Positions 63,630 through 64,000 of a stretch of DNA of 64,000 bases are shown in pieces. The stretch comes from Ursus arctos (lineage: Eukaryota > Chordata > Mammalia > Carnivora > Ursidae): NCBI RefSeq assembly GCF_023065955.2, contig NW_026622997.1, positions 17,154,001-17,218,000 on the forward strand, given 5' to 3'. The notes below the pieces were generated by a model. The model saw only the letters and a program-made list of their open reading frames with translations. It was not told where the DNA came from and ran no database searches. The first letter of the stretch is position 1. Each line of letters begins with the position of its first letter. Made by a program: the position numbers and the translations under genes.

Positions 63630-64000
63630 CTGTGGACAAGCAAACCAGTCACCGTGAAATTTCGGTGTGTATAACTTCCTTGTCTCCCTCATTCGCTGCA
63701 ACATAGCACTTACTGCCCCCAACCCCACAGAGTTCTCATGACTTTTCCGAAAGCGATCAAACGAAAGGCTACGGCCAGGATCTTTGTTTCACAGACCACG
63801 TTCAGGAGCTCTGGTCAGACTGCCTGGGTTTCAAGCCAGCACTTGCCCACTGTGTGCCCCTCGGCAGGTTACCTAGGCTACCTGAGTTCAGATCCCATCT
63901 CTAAAATGGGGCAAATGACAGCCTCTCTTCCCAGGGCCATTTAGGATTACGGGGGAGACTCCGTGAAAAATACTTACAGCCACTAACAGAATGCTGAGGA
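63630..64000 (-). other. TBC1D7: TBC1D7 last intron (partial) with MIR fragment
   Basis: This intron sequence is upstream (gene sense) of the last TBC1D7 exon. Positions about 63800-63985 hold a MIR SINE in plus orientation: 'ctgcctgggtttcaa', then 'ttgcccactgtgtg', then 'ctctaaaatgggg' follow the MIR consensus order. Confidence 0.75.

Overview
This is mammalian nuclear DNA from a carnivore. It carries many tRNA-Lys-derived CAN-SINEs (heads like 'ggcgcctgggtggctcagt', then a CT-rich body and an A-rich tail with AATAAA), a near-full-length LINE-1, and older L2, MIR and MER5 fragments. The SINE bodies are of the type I associate with arctoid carnivores (bears, seals, mustelids). The young dog-type head and the felid-type body are not seen, so an arctoid is the best guess; the species cannot be named.

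The left 45 kb is the 3' part of PHACTR1 on the + strand. Six coding exons (715-871, 29491-29546, 34069-34130, 38365-38505, 40570-40646, 41478-41493) join in frame. They encode the last 168 residues: the three C-terminal RPEL actin-binding repeats, then the PP1-binding tail ending FHRP. Counting back from a 580-residue protein, residues 413-580 are covered. The intron between the first two exons is 28.6 kb and repeat-rich. The stop codon is followed by about 3.2 kb of probable 3' UTR with a CpG cluster, several possible poly(A) signals and three Pumilio-type sites near its far end.

From about 44.8 to 63.08 kb lies intergenic DNA. It is dominated by a decayed LINE-1 (about 46.7-53.18 kb) with degenerate tandem units in its 5' UTR and four CAN-SINEs nested inside it. 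The right end holds the last exon and 3' UTR of TBC1D7 on the - strand (coding 63543-63629). The two genes are therefore convergent. This order matches the human 6p24 neighbourhood PHACTR1 -> <- TBC1D7 and separates PHACTR1 from its paralogue PHACTR3, whose neighbours differ.

Functionally, PHACTR1 links G-actin level to PP1 substrate choice, and TBC1D7 is the third subunit of the TSC1-TSC2 complex that restrains mTORC1. They are neighbours, not known partners. I see no bacterial, viral or otherwise exotic system. The notable items are a SINE that appears to have carried 3' flanking DNA, the L1 5' UTR repeat array, an in-frame skippable exon followed by a poly-G tract, the 3' UTR elements, and an E-box/alternating purine-pyrimidine tract.
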